From NCBI GenBank assembly GCA_963734625.1, contig CAVTHW010000003.1:496001-560000 (forward strand): a DNA stretch of 64,000 nucleotides, given 5' to 3'. Shown here piece by piece: positions 18,855 to 27,245 of this stretch; position 1 is the stretch's first letter, and every line of letters begins with the position of its first letter. This DNA is from CAVTHW01 sp963734625 (lineage in GTDB: Bacteria; Acidobacteriota; Terriglobia; Bryobacterales; Bryobacteraceae). The position numbers and the translations under genes are program-made. The notes beneath the pieces are model-generated. The model did no database searches. It was not told where the DNA came from and saw nothing but the letters and a program-made list of their open reading frames with translations.

Positions 18855-19922
18855 ATGGGCATCCTTTTCTTCTCACGCGGCAAGGGCCGGGGACACGCGA
18901 TCCCCGATGCGGCGATTGCCCGGGAACTGCTCGGGCTTGAGCCGAACTTGGACGTTGAGTTCGTATCTTATGGCGTTGGCGCGGTCACTCTCAGGGAACT
19001 TGGCTGGAGAGTGATTGATTTGGAACTACCTGAGAACAACCCTCTTTGGGATACAGTGGTGCGTGTCACGGCCGTGCTTCGAGAGCATCGTACCTCTTTG
19101 GTTATCTCGCACGAAGAATTCTCAGCGGTCGCGGTCTCAAAGGCCTTTGGGTTGCCGGCCGTCTTTCTCACCGACTGGTTTGTCAATGAGGATTACGTAT
19201 ACATGCAGGCTCTGAAGTATGCGGACGAAGTCGTTTTCCTAGACGAACCCGGCTACTTCGACGAGCCATCCTATCTTCATGGCAGGATCTGTTATGTGGG
19301 CACTGTTTTTCGACCACTTGATTTCCAGCAGGGTGACCGGCTGCGGGTCCGGTCACAACTTGGGCTTTCCGCCGATTCAACGGTCATTCTGGTCGCGCCA
19401 GGGGGCGCAGAAATGCACACGGAAGCACGATCTTCAGCCTTCGGCCTGGTGTTCGATGCGTTCAAATTGCTGGATGTCAAGGCGAAGCACCTTCTGTGGG
19501 TTGCCGGTGACTGCGACTACAGCTCGCTCAGTGAGAGAACCCGGGGGTGCGAGGATGTGTCGGTAATCAAACCCCATCTCGACTTCACACCGACCATGGT
19601 CGCCAGCGACTTGGTCATTACCAAGGGGAACCGCACGCCGCTCTTGGAGTGCGAAGTGCTGGGCATCCCTTCAATTTCGGTGTCCTTTGGTCGTGATCCT
19701 ATCGATGACTATCGAATCGGACGGATCCCCACGAATATTGCCCTGCGGGCCCGTGAACTCAATGGCAACGTGCTGAAGGACTACATTGTTAGGGCTCTCG
19801 CAAGAGCGCCTGACTTCACGCGGGCACCGGAGGACCAGCTTTCAAAAGGGCGAGTGGCCGCGGCTCAACGGCTGCGGGCTCACGCTCGCGCAGCGGGCGC
19901 TGTGCACTTGATTTGTAAGTAG
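18855..19922 (+). CDS. GT-B glycosyltransferase, MurG/GT28-like
   Basis: 355 residues, starting MGILFFSRGKGRGHAIPDAAIARELL, the N-terminal glycine-rich acceptor loop with GRGH of MurG- and MGT-type enzymes. The second half has the nucleotide-sugar side: VILVAPGGAEMHTEA, then LLWVAGDCDYSS, and VASDLVITKGNRTPLLECEVLGIPSISVSFGRDPIDDYRIG, equivalent to the sugar-nucleotide binding GGxxTxxE region. It lies 83 bp after the radical SAM gene on the same strand. Glycosylation of the modified peptide is the attractive hypothesis, but a lipid or cell-wall acceptor is equally possible. By eye its third codon positions seem less GC-biased than those of flanking genes. Confidence 0.72.
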   Translation: MGILFFSRGKGRGHAIPDAAIARELLGLEPNLDVEFVSYGVGAVTLRELGWRVIDLELPENNPLWDTVVRVTAVLREHRTSLVISHEEFSAVAVSKAFGLPAVFLTDWFVNEDYVYMQALKYADEVVFLDEPGYFDEPSYLHGRICYVGTVFRPLDFQQGDRLRVRSQLGLSADSTVILVAPGGAEMHTEARSSAFGLVFDAFKLLDVKAKHLLWVAGDCDYSSLSERTRGCEDVSVIKPHLDFTPTMVASDLVITKGNRTPLLECEVLGIPSISVSFGRDPIDDYRIGRIPTNIALRARELNGNVLKDYIVRALARAPDFTRAPEDQLSKGRVAAAQRLRAHARAAGAVHLICK

Positions 19923-20721
19923 CTCCCCTCATGCGAGATTCGCAACAGGCGCTTCTGAGCGCCCTGGATGCAGAAAGTTCCGTCGGCCTATTGGGAACGA
20001 GGCTGCCGAGTAAGAGGAAACGAGGAGGAATGCGATGAAACGAGGATAGTTGGTTACCGAGGATGGACGGCCCTTTGTCAGGGTCTTCGTGTTCGGCTTG
20101 GGCCAGCAGTTGGGCGGATTCGGTGCGTGCTGGGCCTGGAGGGAGGAGGGCACGGTGAGGCGACAGAGAACTGGACCCCTGACGAGACCAGGAGAGTCGG
20201 CGGTATAGATGTTTGTCTTTGAAGGACTCGCTCGCACGCGCCTGCTGCCCCATAGGTCAAGCGGAGGGCAACGGGCTATTTCCATCTCATAAGCTGTACC
20301 TCGTTTGGCGGTCCATCCCTCACAAACACGGCATCTTTCTTCGATCCAAGCCCCTTAGGCCGGATAGCTGACGAAAACGCCTGTAGTCTTACCCTATGTG
20401 GGCTGGGTGTTCGCATCTGCCAGCTGCTGCTCAGCCCGTTGGACTGGTCAGCCGCCTATTGCGCATGGGTTCCCCTCGCATGAACGGATCGGTCAGGCTG
20501 ACGCTCGGGCAGAGCTCCACCGGAGCGACGGAGAGGTGCCTGGGCAAAGAACTCCAGCTTGAGAAACCCGCGGCGCCTCCAGTGGAGCGCCGAGTCAAAC
20601 TGCACGTCGCCCTCATAGACTTGCCTGGTAGCGTCAGCTCCGCGACAGTCCACTAGTTTCTTCTGCAAGGGTGTCAAGGGTCAGGCAGGCACAGCAGGCG
20701 GTGGAAGACGAGGAACCTGAA
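19923..20721. other. Gene-poor degenerate stretch
   Basis: About 800 bp with no credible gene. A strong GAGGAGGA near 20020 is followed only by a trivial frame (MKRG then stop at about 20036-20050). A copy of the dispersed degenerate element is recognisable near 20358-20400. The stretch probably consists of eroded sequence. Confidence 0.55.
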
Positions 20722-20838
20722 ATGAACGGGTATGAGCTGCGAAGACTCTTTCAGAAACTCAACAAGAGGCACTTCGGCGGAAAGCTGCCCCCGTACCGCA
20801 TCCGGGTGGTCAGCCACACTGAATGGATGGGGCGGCGT
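20722..20838 (+). pseudogene. Truncated SprT-like metalloprotease fragment
   Basis: From the ATG at 20722 the frame gives MNGYELRRLFQKLNKRHF then GGKLPPYRIRVVSHTEWMG. This is the start of a SprT-like domain, where a helix with FNKRYFGG precedes the RVxW strand. The zinc-binding HExxH, expected some 25 residues further on, is missing. Homology stops near 20838, just before the end of the convergent nitrilase-family gene. It is a remnant of a gene cut by a rearrangement. Confidence 0.6.
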
Positions 20839-20854
20839 TCCCGATCCCCAGCCC

Positions 20855-22183
20855 CTACCTCGCATCCACAAACGCCGAATCGCGCTCCACTTTCACATCC
20901 AGCCGGACTTCCTTCATGAACCTGCCCCGCATGTCACCGAGCCAGGAATCAAGGTACCGTTGGTTCAAATCGATAGTGGCGATCGCCGCCGTGCCCTGCT
21001 GAGCCGCCAGCGCGATCACCTCTCCCGCCGGATTGATGATGTGATTTGGGTAATCGTAGCCCGATGCCGCCAAATACACGTGATTCTCTATCGCGCGTGC
21101 CTTCGCCAGCGTCTCGTTGCCGCCTGCGATCGGCATGAGAATGAGTTCCGCGCCCCGCAGCGCGAGAGCCCGCGCCGGGTCTGCATACTGAACGTCCCAG
21201 CAGATCATCATGCCGACCCGTCCGAAATCGGTCTGAAAAACCGGGTAACTGTTGCCCGGCGTCAGGCCTCCTTCATATTCCTCGCGGGGCAGATAGACCT
21301 TGCGATACCTTCCGGCAATGTTTCCCGCGCGATCGATGAGCACAGCCGTGTTGTAGGTAGCGATCCCATCACGCTCATAGATGCCCGCGACAATGTAGGT
21401 CCTGCGTCGCCGCGCCGTCTCGCCCAGCAGTTCTGTAGCCGGTCCGGGTATGGTCTCGGAGCCATCGTAGTAGTTCTTCCCGGTCCCAATGGCCGTGATT
21501 CCTTCCGGCAGTACGATGATGTCGGTCTTGCCCGGCACAGCCTTGTCAATCACATCGATGAAACGCCGCACGCTCTCTTCGCTCGATTTAGTGTTCCGGG
21601 GTCGGAGGTTGATTGAGGCCACCGTGACCTTCCTCGGCGCAGGGGCGAGGATTTCCTCGAAGGAGATGTCGTCCCACCACACGGTGCCTTGCGGCGCATT
21701 GGCTAGATAGAACTGGAGCTTGACAGCGGCGGCCTGAGCGGCTGCCGGGGCTTCCAGCGTGATGCGGTTCCAGGATCCTTCGGGCGTTGTCCTGTAGGCA
21801 TAATCCGGCTGTCCCACGCGTCTTCCATTCGCGGCCGCCCAGTCGAGCCGCGCCAGCACTTGGAGGGGTTCGTATTCTACTGCTTCCGCGCGATAGAAAG
21901 CGGTAAGGCGATACCACTTCTCGGGTTCCACCCCTTGCACCGTGTACTCCCAGCCGCCGAATTCAGCAGGATTGCTGTTGCCCGAAATGGCAAGGGAACC
22001 CGGTTGGCCGCGATAGCGCGCCATGTCCACGAAAGTGCTCGGAGCCAGCTCGGCGCGAGGAGCCCAGGTCCTCCATCCCTCCGGAGCGATGCCGGCGGCC
22101 GCTTTGAACCCAGATTGGTGGACTTGCGGGGGCGCCGCGAGCACTACGGATACCGCGACGAGAAACAGAACCAGTGGTTTCAT
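20855..22183 (-). CDS. Secreted carbon-nitrogen hydrolase with N-terminal beta-sandwich domain
   Basis: The start at 22183 gives MKPLVLFLVAVSVVLAAPP, a signal peptide; 442 residues. Residues 25-190 look like a carbohydrate-binding-type jelly roll (GWRTWAP, YRLTAFYRAEAVEY, LQFYLANAPQGTVWWDDISFEE). The nitrilase domain follows with the catalytic triad: Glu in VLPEGIT, Lys in GRYRKVYLP, and Cys in MMICWDVQYADPARALA. Nitrilase-superfamily enzymes cleave C-N bonds in amides and nitriles. The fusion with a binding module and the signal peptide suggest an exported amidase acting on a polymer or cell-surface component. The upstream extension of the frame to 22318 is unlikely to be translated. Confidence 0.85.
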   Translation of the reverse strand: MKPLVLFLVAVSVVLAAPPQVHQSGFKAAAGIAPEGWRTWAPRAELAPSTFVDMARYRGQPGSLAISGNSNPAEFGGWEYTVQGVEPEKWYRLTAFYRAEAVEYEPLQVLARLDWAAANGRRVGQPDYAYRTTPEGSWNRITLEAPAAAQAAAVKLQFYLANAPQGTVWWDDISFEEILAPAPRKVTVASINLRPRNTKSSEESVRRFIDVIDKAVPGKTDIIVLPEGITAIGTGKNYYDGSETIPGPATELLGETARRRRTYIVAGIYERDGIATYNTAVLIDRAGNIAGRYRKVYLPREEYEGGLTPGNSYPVFQTDFGRVGMMICWDVQYADPARALALRGAELILMPIAGGNETLAKARAIENHVYLAASGYDYPNHIINPAGEVIALAAQQGTAAIATIDLNQRYLDSWLGDMRGRFMKEVRLDVKVERDSAFVDAR

Positions 22184-22489
22184 AAGGGCAGGGTACGACC
22201 CTACCGCCAAAAACGCAATCACCGATTTCAGCACCGGTGCCGCTTCTCCCCTGGTGCGGGCCACTGTTGTATCACACGCCCCCAAGCGTACCTCGTCCCG
22301 CTGTTGCCTGCGCTTCACCCATTGTTCAGCTACAAATCCGGGTCTGTTCGTCGAGGCCCGTCAGAGCACGGCGACTGGTTTCCACAGGACCTACAGAACT
22401 TGGGTGACGCTGCACTCCGAGACCATGCCTCGATCTGCGTGCCAATCCTTAGAGTCGTTGCCTTCTTCGATCCGGGCGCCCATAGTCTT
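22184..22489. other. Upstream region of the C-N hydrolase gene
   Basis: Contains the expected minus-strand promoter of the hydrolase gene, though no clear boxes could be picked. Near 22477-22500 lies a stretch 22/24 identical to one near 5970-5993. No gene is visible. Confidence 0.45.
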
Positions 22490-22520
22490 CCCCGATCCGG
22501 GCGCCGAGACCGGATCGGGG
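22490..22520. terminator. Perfect 11-bp hairpin, possible terminator of the phosphodiesterase gene
   Basis: CCCCGATCCGG (22490-22500) and CCGGATCGGGG (22510-22520) pair perfectly across a 9-base loop. It lies 33 bp beyond the stop of the minus-strand gene at 22554. No T-tract follows on either strand, so it could be a factor-assisted terminator or a stabilising 3' hairpin. Confidence 0.5.
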
Positions 22521-22553
22521 TGAAATCGCTCCGCAAAGTGCCTGCCTGCAGGG

Positions 22554-23405
22554 TCAGTGGAGCCCGCGCTTACGCAGGAAGTCCAGCAGAGCAGCGGGGT
22601 CGTCGGTGATGATGGCGTCCACTTCCGCCGCGGCCAGGCGGTCCCACTCCTCAGGCGTGTTGGCCGTCCATGGGACCACCTGCAAACCTGCGTCATGCGC
22701 TGCTCGAACCTGAGCCGGCGTCACCAGCGATTTCTCCGGCGCAACGATACCCACACTCGCCTCCTTCGCGATCGCAGGGAAATCCCGAGCCGGACCGCTG
22801 TACAGGCCCGCGCGGCGGATCGCCGGATCGAGGGCCATCATGGCGTGAAGTATCCGGAAATCGAACGACTGAAAAATCACCCGTTCCTGCAGGCTCCGTT
22901 TGCGCACGCTTTCGAGCACCAAGCGTGCGAACTCCTCCGGCGATGGAGTCAGCTCAGGCCGGTCCAGATAGATCTTCGCCTCGATGTTGAAATCGAAGCG
23001 GCCGCGCGGGGCCAGATCCAGCACCTCGTTGAGCGTAGGTATCCGGGAACCTGGAGCCAGTTGTTGCCTTGGAAACTCCGGGTTTCGCGTGGCGCCGCAG
23101 TCCCATTTCCGAACCTCGGCCAGTTCCGTTTGGCGCACGACTGCTTCCGGCCGTGGACCCATGCACGCCGGGAGATGAAGCGCGGGGTCGTGAGAGACGA
23201 CCACCACGTTGTCCCGCGTTACCGCCAGATCCAACTCGATGGCGTCCGCCCCGGCTTCGATAGCATACTCGAACGCCGCCAACGTGTTCTCCGGACGCAC
23301 GGCGCGCGCCCCACGATGGCCGTGAACGAGAATACGTCGCCCGGCGCCTGCGCCCACCGTGGCCACAGATCCTATCACGCACATCCCGAAACCTCGCCTG
23401 GTCAC
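22554..23405 (-). CDS. Glycerophosphodiester phosphodiesterase (GDPD family)
   Basis: I chose the GTG at 23405, giving 283 residues that open with (M)TRRGFGMCVIGSVATVGAGAG, a twin-arginine-type signal; the longer frame from 23525 would bury it. The TIM-barrel motifs are complete: HGHRGARAVRPENTLAAF with catalytic His-Arg, AGADAIELDLAVTRDNVVVVSHDP with metal-binding Glu-x-Asp and the second catalytic His, and VVPWTANTPEEW near the end. It hydrolyses glycerophosphodiesters to glycerol-3-phosphate and alcohols, probably outside the cytoplasm. Its position next to an exported C-N hydrolase suggests membrane-lipid or polymer turnover, though no operon link is evident (370 bp gap). Confidence 0.88.
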   Translation of the reverse strand: MTRRGFGMCVIGSVATVGAGAGRRILVHGHRGARAVRPENTLAAFEYAIEAGADAIELDLAVTRDNVVVVSHDPALHLPACMGPRPEAVVRQTELAEVRKWDCGATRNPEFPRQQLAPGSRIPTLNEVLDLAPRGRFDFNIEAKIYLDRPELTPSPEEFARLVLESVRKRSLQERVIFQSFDFRILHAMMALDPAIRRAGLYSGPARDFPAIAKEASVGIVAPEKSLVTPAQVRAAHDAGLQVVPWTANTPEEWDRLAAAEVDAIITDDPAALLDFLRKRGLH

Positions 23406-24307
23406 CCCACCAGCATACGCGAGGCAGCCGCATGGCTGCGGGTCAGCGTTGTATCGGGTCACTTGACCTGTCATAATCTGTGGACCGTGGGTTCCGGTGA
23501 CGAGCGCCGCGCGGTGCCGGCACACGTTCTGCTCACGTGCGCGCTCGGTTTGGCGCCCTATTTCCTTGCAGTGAGCGGTTCCCAGGAAGACGCGGCCGAC
23601 TGGGTGCCGCCTGCGGGTGGCGCCTCGGTCAGTGAACCGTCCTCACAGAAGCCGCGGTCTTCTGGGACTTTCGCCCTTGGAGCCGGATAGCTACCACAAG
23701 CGCCCGCGGTCTTCCTCAATCTGGCCATTCGCCTGCTGCCGTCAGCCGGAGTGTGGACACCCTCAACTAGGACACCTTCTCACACTCCAATCCGGAACCC
23801 AATTCATGGCGGCAGCCCGATGGTGCACTCGCGTGGCGTTGAGCGCCCCAGCATCTATCGCGGGCTTAAGGGCCACAAGAAGTTGTGTTGTGATCGACAT
23901 GTAGTTGGGAAGTGTCGTGGGCAATAGATGAAACCCCCGCCTTTGCCGAAGGTCCCCGGGAATACGGAACGGGATTCTCGGGCAGACGTGAGCGATCGCA
24001 GTGCGCTGAGCTTGGCCCAACCAGGTGGCGAGAGAAATTAGCGGCAATCGAAATGGATCGAAGGCGCCGCACGTGGGAGCAGAACGACCGCCAATGCCCT
24101 CCTGACGGGCTTTGCAAGCTGCACGATCTGAAATAGGTCGAGTTCCTGGGTCCTACGGACCTCCTACGCGCTCTGCGAGCGGCCATCGTCCAGTCCACCG
24201 GCGCGGGGGCGAGACCCTGAGAGTCAGTTGTGTTGTCAGCCAGCGCGCAGTCCTGCTTGTCATCGTTTCGGTTTGCTGGGGGGGCCACCACGAATGTGGA
24301 TCCTTGC
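23406..24307. other. Gene-poor stretch
   Basis: About 900 bp of apparently eroded DNA. One copy of the dispersed degenerate element lies near 23682-23740. Open frames on either strand are short or of shadow composition. It lies on the side of tRNA-Arg where an integrated element would be expected. Confidence 0.5.
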
Positions 24308-24775
24308 TCATGCTTGCTGCTTTCCGATCTCGTGGACGACTGACTCCACAGCTTGGCGCACCGCGAGTTCAATCTCTTCCATCGACGCATCTACCGGTAA
24401 TTCACGTACTGCCCGACGCGCGGCTGCTGCGGCGCGCAGTGGCCAGTCGCTGGGCTGGTGGCAGTCCTTGAATTCCCGCGGCAGTCCGTCAACCGCCTCT
24501 TTGATGCGGCAATTAATCTCCTTGCTGCGCCGATATGGTCCCAAGAGCTGGGCCATCGCGGCGTCGATCAGCGAACGGATAACACGCCACGCCTGGTGAC
24601 GGTCCGTTTTCGACAGCAATTCGTTGATAACCTCAGGCAGGTTCGGCCTCACCTCGGGCGGGACGTCCTGCGGTAGCCTCCAAAGCGCGTAGCGCCGGCA
24701 ACGTTCCCGCCACCACCACTCACGGAGGGTCTCCAATTCTCGGTCCCGTCGCTGGCGAGCTGCCGGCTTCGACGG
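24308..24775 (-). pseudogene. C-terminal fragment of an unknown alpha-helical protein
   Basis: The minus-strand frame shows about 150 residues of believable protein: RRDRELETLREWWWRERCRRYALWRLP, then NELLSKTDRHQAWRVIRSLIDAAMAQLLGPYRR, and VDASMEEIELAVRQAVESVVHEIGKQQA at the end. Composition is mostly helical and charged. Its 5' side meets the truncated integrase near 24770, so the N-terminus is probably lost at a rearrangement junction. No family was recognised. Confidence 0.4.
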
Positions 24776-25244
24776 CAAGCTGCATCTAGTTCCGACCAAC
24801 ACCGAGGAGATCCAGCGTGAGATCCGTCTGCCTGACCTGGTGGCCTCGTCCCTGGCGGCGCACATTGCACGACAGGCACAAGAGAAAGCCTCCCAGGGGG
24901 AGGACTTGGTGGAAACCGGCCGAGTGTTCACCACCACCAAGGGCACGCTTCTTGAAGCCAGGAGCATGTTGGGCCAGTACTACAAACTGCGCGACCTCTC
25001 GGGTCTCCCCAAGATCCGTTTCCAAGATTTGCGGCACTCGGCTGCAACTTTGCTCACCGCCGCAGGTGTGCCAATGCCGGCGATTTCCCGAATTTTAGGC
25101 CACTCCTCCACGCGCACCACGCAGGAGGTTTACGCCCACGTTACCAATGAGATGGAGGCCGAAACCGCGGCGAAAATGGATGCGATTTTCAAGCCCGTAG
25201 ATGTCACGGTAGATGTCAAAACGACCTCTCGGAAGCCGCAGTGA
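24772..25244 (+). pseudogene. Tyrosine recombinase (phage-type integrase), C-terminal catalytic remnant
   Basis: In frame from about 24772 (GKLHLVPTNTEE) the sequence matches the catalytic domain of XerC/phage-type integrases: IRLPDLV, TGRVFTTTKGT, then IRFQDLRHSAATLL with the second catalytic Arg, and ISRILGHSSTRTTQEVYAHVT with catalytic His and Tyr. The N-terminal arm and core-binding domains and the first catalytic Arg are missing, so it cannot be active. It ends 24 bp from the 3' end of tRNA-Arg, the usual place for an integrase gene beside its attachment site. Confidence 0.75.
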
Positions 25245-25268
25245 ATTCGGAAGGTGTTCGAAAAGAAA

Positions 25269-25345
25269 TGGTGCGCCCGGGGTGACTCGAACACCCGGCC
25301 TTCTGGTTCGTAGCCAGACGCTCTATCCAACTGAGCTACGGGCGC
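25269..25345 (-). tRNA. tRNA-Arg (anticodon ACG)
   Basis: The minus strand folds as a standard cloverleaf: a 7-bp acceptor stem GCGCCCG/CGGGCGC, a D arm GCTC..GAGC, an anticodon stem TCTGG/CCAGA with loop CTACGAA, a 5-base variable loop, and T arm GGGTG-TTCGAGT-CACCC. Discriminator A is followed by an encoded CCA (25269-25271). Its 3' end abuts an integrase remnant, so it probably served as an attachment site. Confidence 0.97.
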
Positions 25346-25351
25346 GCAAAA

Positions 25352-26461
25352 CTATTCTAGCAAATCGATGCGGCCGTCCCGCGTCAGGCGCAGACGGGCG
25401 CCGCGCCACACCACAGTGTTGCCGGTCAATCCGGCGGCCCAAACCGCAAGTCCCCAAAGATCCCGCAGCGGGATCAGGTAGAAGTGCCGCAATACGTCCT
25501 TCGACCCGAGCACCCAGGCGCCGACAATTAAACCCGCCACCAGGCGCAGCGCCAGCAGGGACAGCGCCGCCCACCAGGCGCCCGCCGCCAGCGCCAGCAG
25601 GGCCCACAGAGTGGCGTTGGTGAAAGGCAATCCGAGGTAGCCGAGGCCCTGCACGCTCCGGATGGTGCTCGCCCAGCGCACCTGGTGCCGCCAAACTTCG
25701 CGCCAGGTTCGGCCGTCTAGCGAGGTCTCGACGGCCAGCCGGGGAAAGACAACCTTCTTGCCCAGACCGGCGATGCGGCGGCCGAGAAAATAATCGTCCG
25801 CAAGGTAGTCCGCCAGAGCTTCGAAGCCTCCGGCCGCACGCAAGTCCTCCTGGCGAAAGAGCAGCGTGGCGCCGAGCCCGAAATTCCGAACGCGTACGTA
25901 AGGCGCTACCAGCACGCTGGCGGCGAAGTCCGTGGCGACCCCGATTGCCTCCCACCGCCCAGGCCAGTAATCCGAGGTCGCGCGATATAGACACGTCACC
26001 AGGCCGGAGCCCGGCTGCTCCAGCCAGCCGGTAATCCGCTTCAGGTAGTCGGCATCAACCCGGACGTCGCTGTCATTGACCAGCCAGACCGGATAGCGCG
26101 CCTCCTTGGCTAAGTCGATCAGCGTCCCAACCTTGGGGTTGCCCACCCGGGTAGAACTGATCACCAGCCGAATAGCGCGGCCGGGGAACTCCTCCATCAA
26201 CCGGCGAATCTCCGGAACCGCGGGATCCAACTGGTCCGAGACGCCGAAGATGATCTCGTAGTTCGGGTAATCCTGGACGGCGTGCGAACGGATGGCCTCG
26301 CGGAAGTGCAGATCCAGTCCCTTCACCGGCTTGAGGATGGAGATCGGAGGCTGCCGGGAGGGCAGCGGATCCTTCTTGGCGAGATGGACCAGCGCAGCGA
26401 CCAGGGTCATCACCTGATAGGCCGCCGGAGTCACCAGGAGGAATAGGAGGACGCAGATCAC
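25352..26461 (-). CDS. hpnI: Hopanoid biosynthesis glycosyltransferase HpnI (ceramide glucosyltransferase-like)
   Basis: 369 residues: an N-terminal membrane anchor (VLLFLLVTPAAYQVMTLVAALVHL), then a GT21-type domain. Motifs are ISILKPVKGLD, EIIFGVSDQLDPA, VWLVNDSDVRVDADYL (DxD-like), LADDYFLGRRI and RHQVRWASTIR (the Q/RxxRW signature). Two or three C-terminal membrane helices follow. In studied bacteria HpnI adds N-acetylglucosamine to bacteriohopanetetrol on the way to the cyclitol ether. The ATG overlaps the stop of the upstream transporter by 4 bp, making it the last gene of the hpnJ-led operon. Confidence 0.88.
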   Translation of the reverse strand: MICVLLFLLVTPAAYQVMTLVAALVHLAKKDPLPSRQPPISILKPVKGLDLHFREAIRSHAVQDYPNYEIIFGVSDQLDPAVPEIRRLMEEFPGRAIRLVISSTRVGNPKVGTLIDLAKEARYPVWLVNDSDVRVDADYLKRITGWLEQPGSGLVTCLYRATSDYWPGRWEAIGVATDFAASVLVAPYVRVRNFGLGATLLFRQEDLRAAGGFEALADYLADDYFLGRRIAGLGKKVVFPRLAVETSLDGRTWREVWRHQVRWASTIRSVQGLGYLGLPFTNATLWALLALAAGAWWAALSLLALRLVAGLIVGAWVLGSKDVLRHFYLIPLRDLWGLAVWAAGLTGNTVVWRGARLRLTRDGRIDLLE

Positions 26462-26820
26462 AGTGACACGAGGGCCACGCCGCAGGCGACCAACAGGGCG
26501 CCGGTCCAGCGCAGGCGGTTGATCCGCTCCCTCAGGACGAGGCGAGCGAGAACGGTTTCCAGGACATAGCTGGCCGCGGTTGCCGGAACTGCGAAACTGA
26601 GGTCGGCAACGGACAGCAGGGACATGAAAGCGAAGAACGAGACGGCCATCAGCAGCACTCCGGCGACAATATGGGGACGCTGGATGACCCGGCCGAAAGC
26701 CCGGCCCAGGGCACCGAAGCGGAAATCATGGATCTCGCCGTGCTGCTTCATGCCGAGCGTCTGGAAGAGCTCCCCGCCGGTTGTAGCGCACACCACGATG
26801 CCGACCAGCAGCCAGGTCAA
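26458..26820 (-). CDS. Half-size DMT/EamA-type membrane transporter (second of pair)
   Basis: 120 residues with four hydrophobic segments (LLVGIVVCATTGGELFQTL, VAGVLLMAVSFFAFMSLL, FAVPATAASYVLETVLARLVL, WTGALLVACGVALVSL), the layout of small multidrug-resistance/EamA half transporters. I take the TTG at 26820 as start because it forms a TTGA overlap with the stop of the preceding gene; the longer frame upstream is soluble, shadow-like sequence. Four-helix proteins of this class work as dimers, and two adjacent dissimilar copies usually form a heterodimer. A role in moving a hopanoid intermediate or sugar donor is inferred from the operon only. Confidence 0.72.
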   Translation of the reverse strand: MTWLLVGIVVCATTGGELFQTLGMKQHGEIHDFRFGALGRAFGRVIQRPHIVAGVLLMAVSFFAFMSLLSVADLSFAVPATAASYVLETVLARLVLRERINRLRWTGALLVACGVALVSL

Positions 26821-27245
26821 GGCTCGACCCTCCGCGGGTGAGACCCTGGCGTGGTTCTGATCGGGGTGAGGCGCACCAGAGCGATTCCACCGACGATCAG
26901 CGCGATTCCCGCCCAGCGCTGCCAGGAAACCTCCTCCAGCAGAAGGAACCTCCCCAGAAGGGCCGTCAGAACATAGCCGATGGCGGTAACTGGAAGCACG
27001 TAGGAGAGGTCGGCCCAACTCAGCAGGGTCATGCGAGCCAGGGTCCACAGAATCAGAAGGCCCACACCCAGAACCACCCATGGATTGAGGAAGGCCTCAA
27101 GGTAAGGCAAAGGCGAAAAAGACAGCAGCGTGGCCCGACTCTTCAATCCGAGGCTCATGAAGAAGTTCCCGAAAACTCCAGCCAACACGGTGACGGCCAC
27201 TACCAGCCTGGTTTTCAACCGCAGCCGGCCGGCCGCCGAGCTCAT
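26817..27245 (-). CDS. Half-size DMT/EamA-type membrane transporter (first of pair)
   Basis: 142 residues, four hydrophobic segments (VVAVTVLAGVFGNFFMSLGL, WVVLGVGLLILWTLARMTLL, YVLPVTAIGYVLTALLGRFLLL, WAGIALIVGGIALVRL) and a short charged tail. Its ATG overlaps the hpnJ stop as ATGA, and its own TGA overlaps the TTG start of the second half-transporter. Sequence similarity to its neighbour is clear in the third helix (DLSYVLPVTAIGYVL against DLSFAVPATAASYVL), so the pair arose by duplication. The substrate is unknown. Confidence 0.8.
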   Translation of the reverse strand: MSSAAGRLRLKTRLVVAVTVLAGVFGNFFMSLGLKSRATLLSFSPLPYLEAFLNPWVVLGVGLLILWTLARMTLLSWADLSYVLPVTAIGYVLTALLGRFLLLEEVSWQRWAGIALIVGGIALVRLTPIRTTPGSHPRRVEP

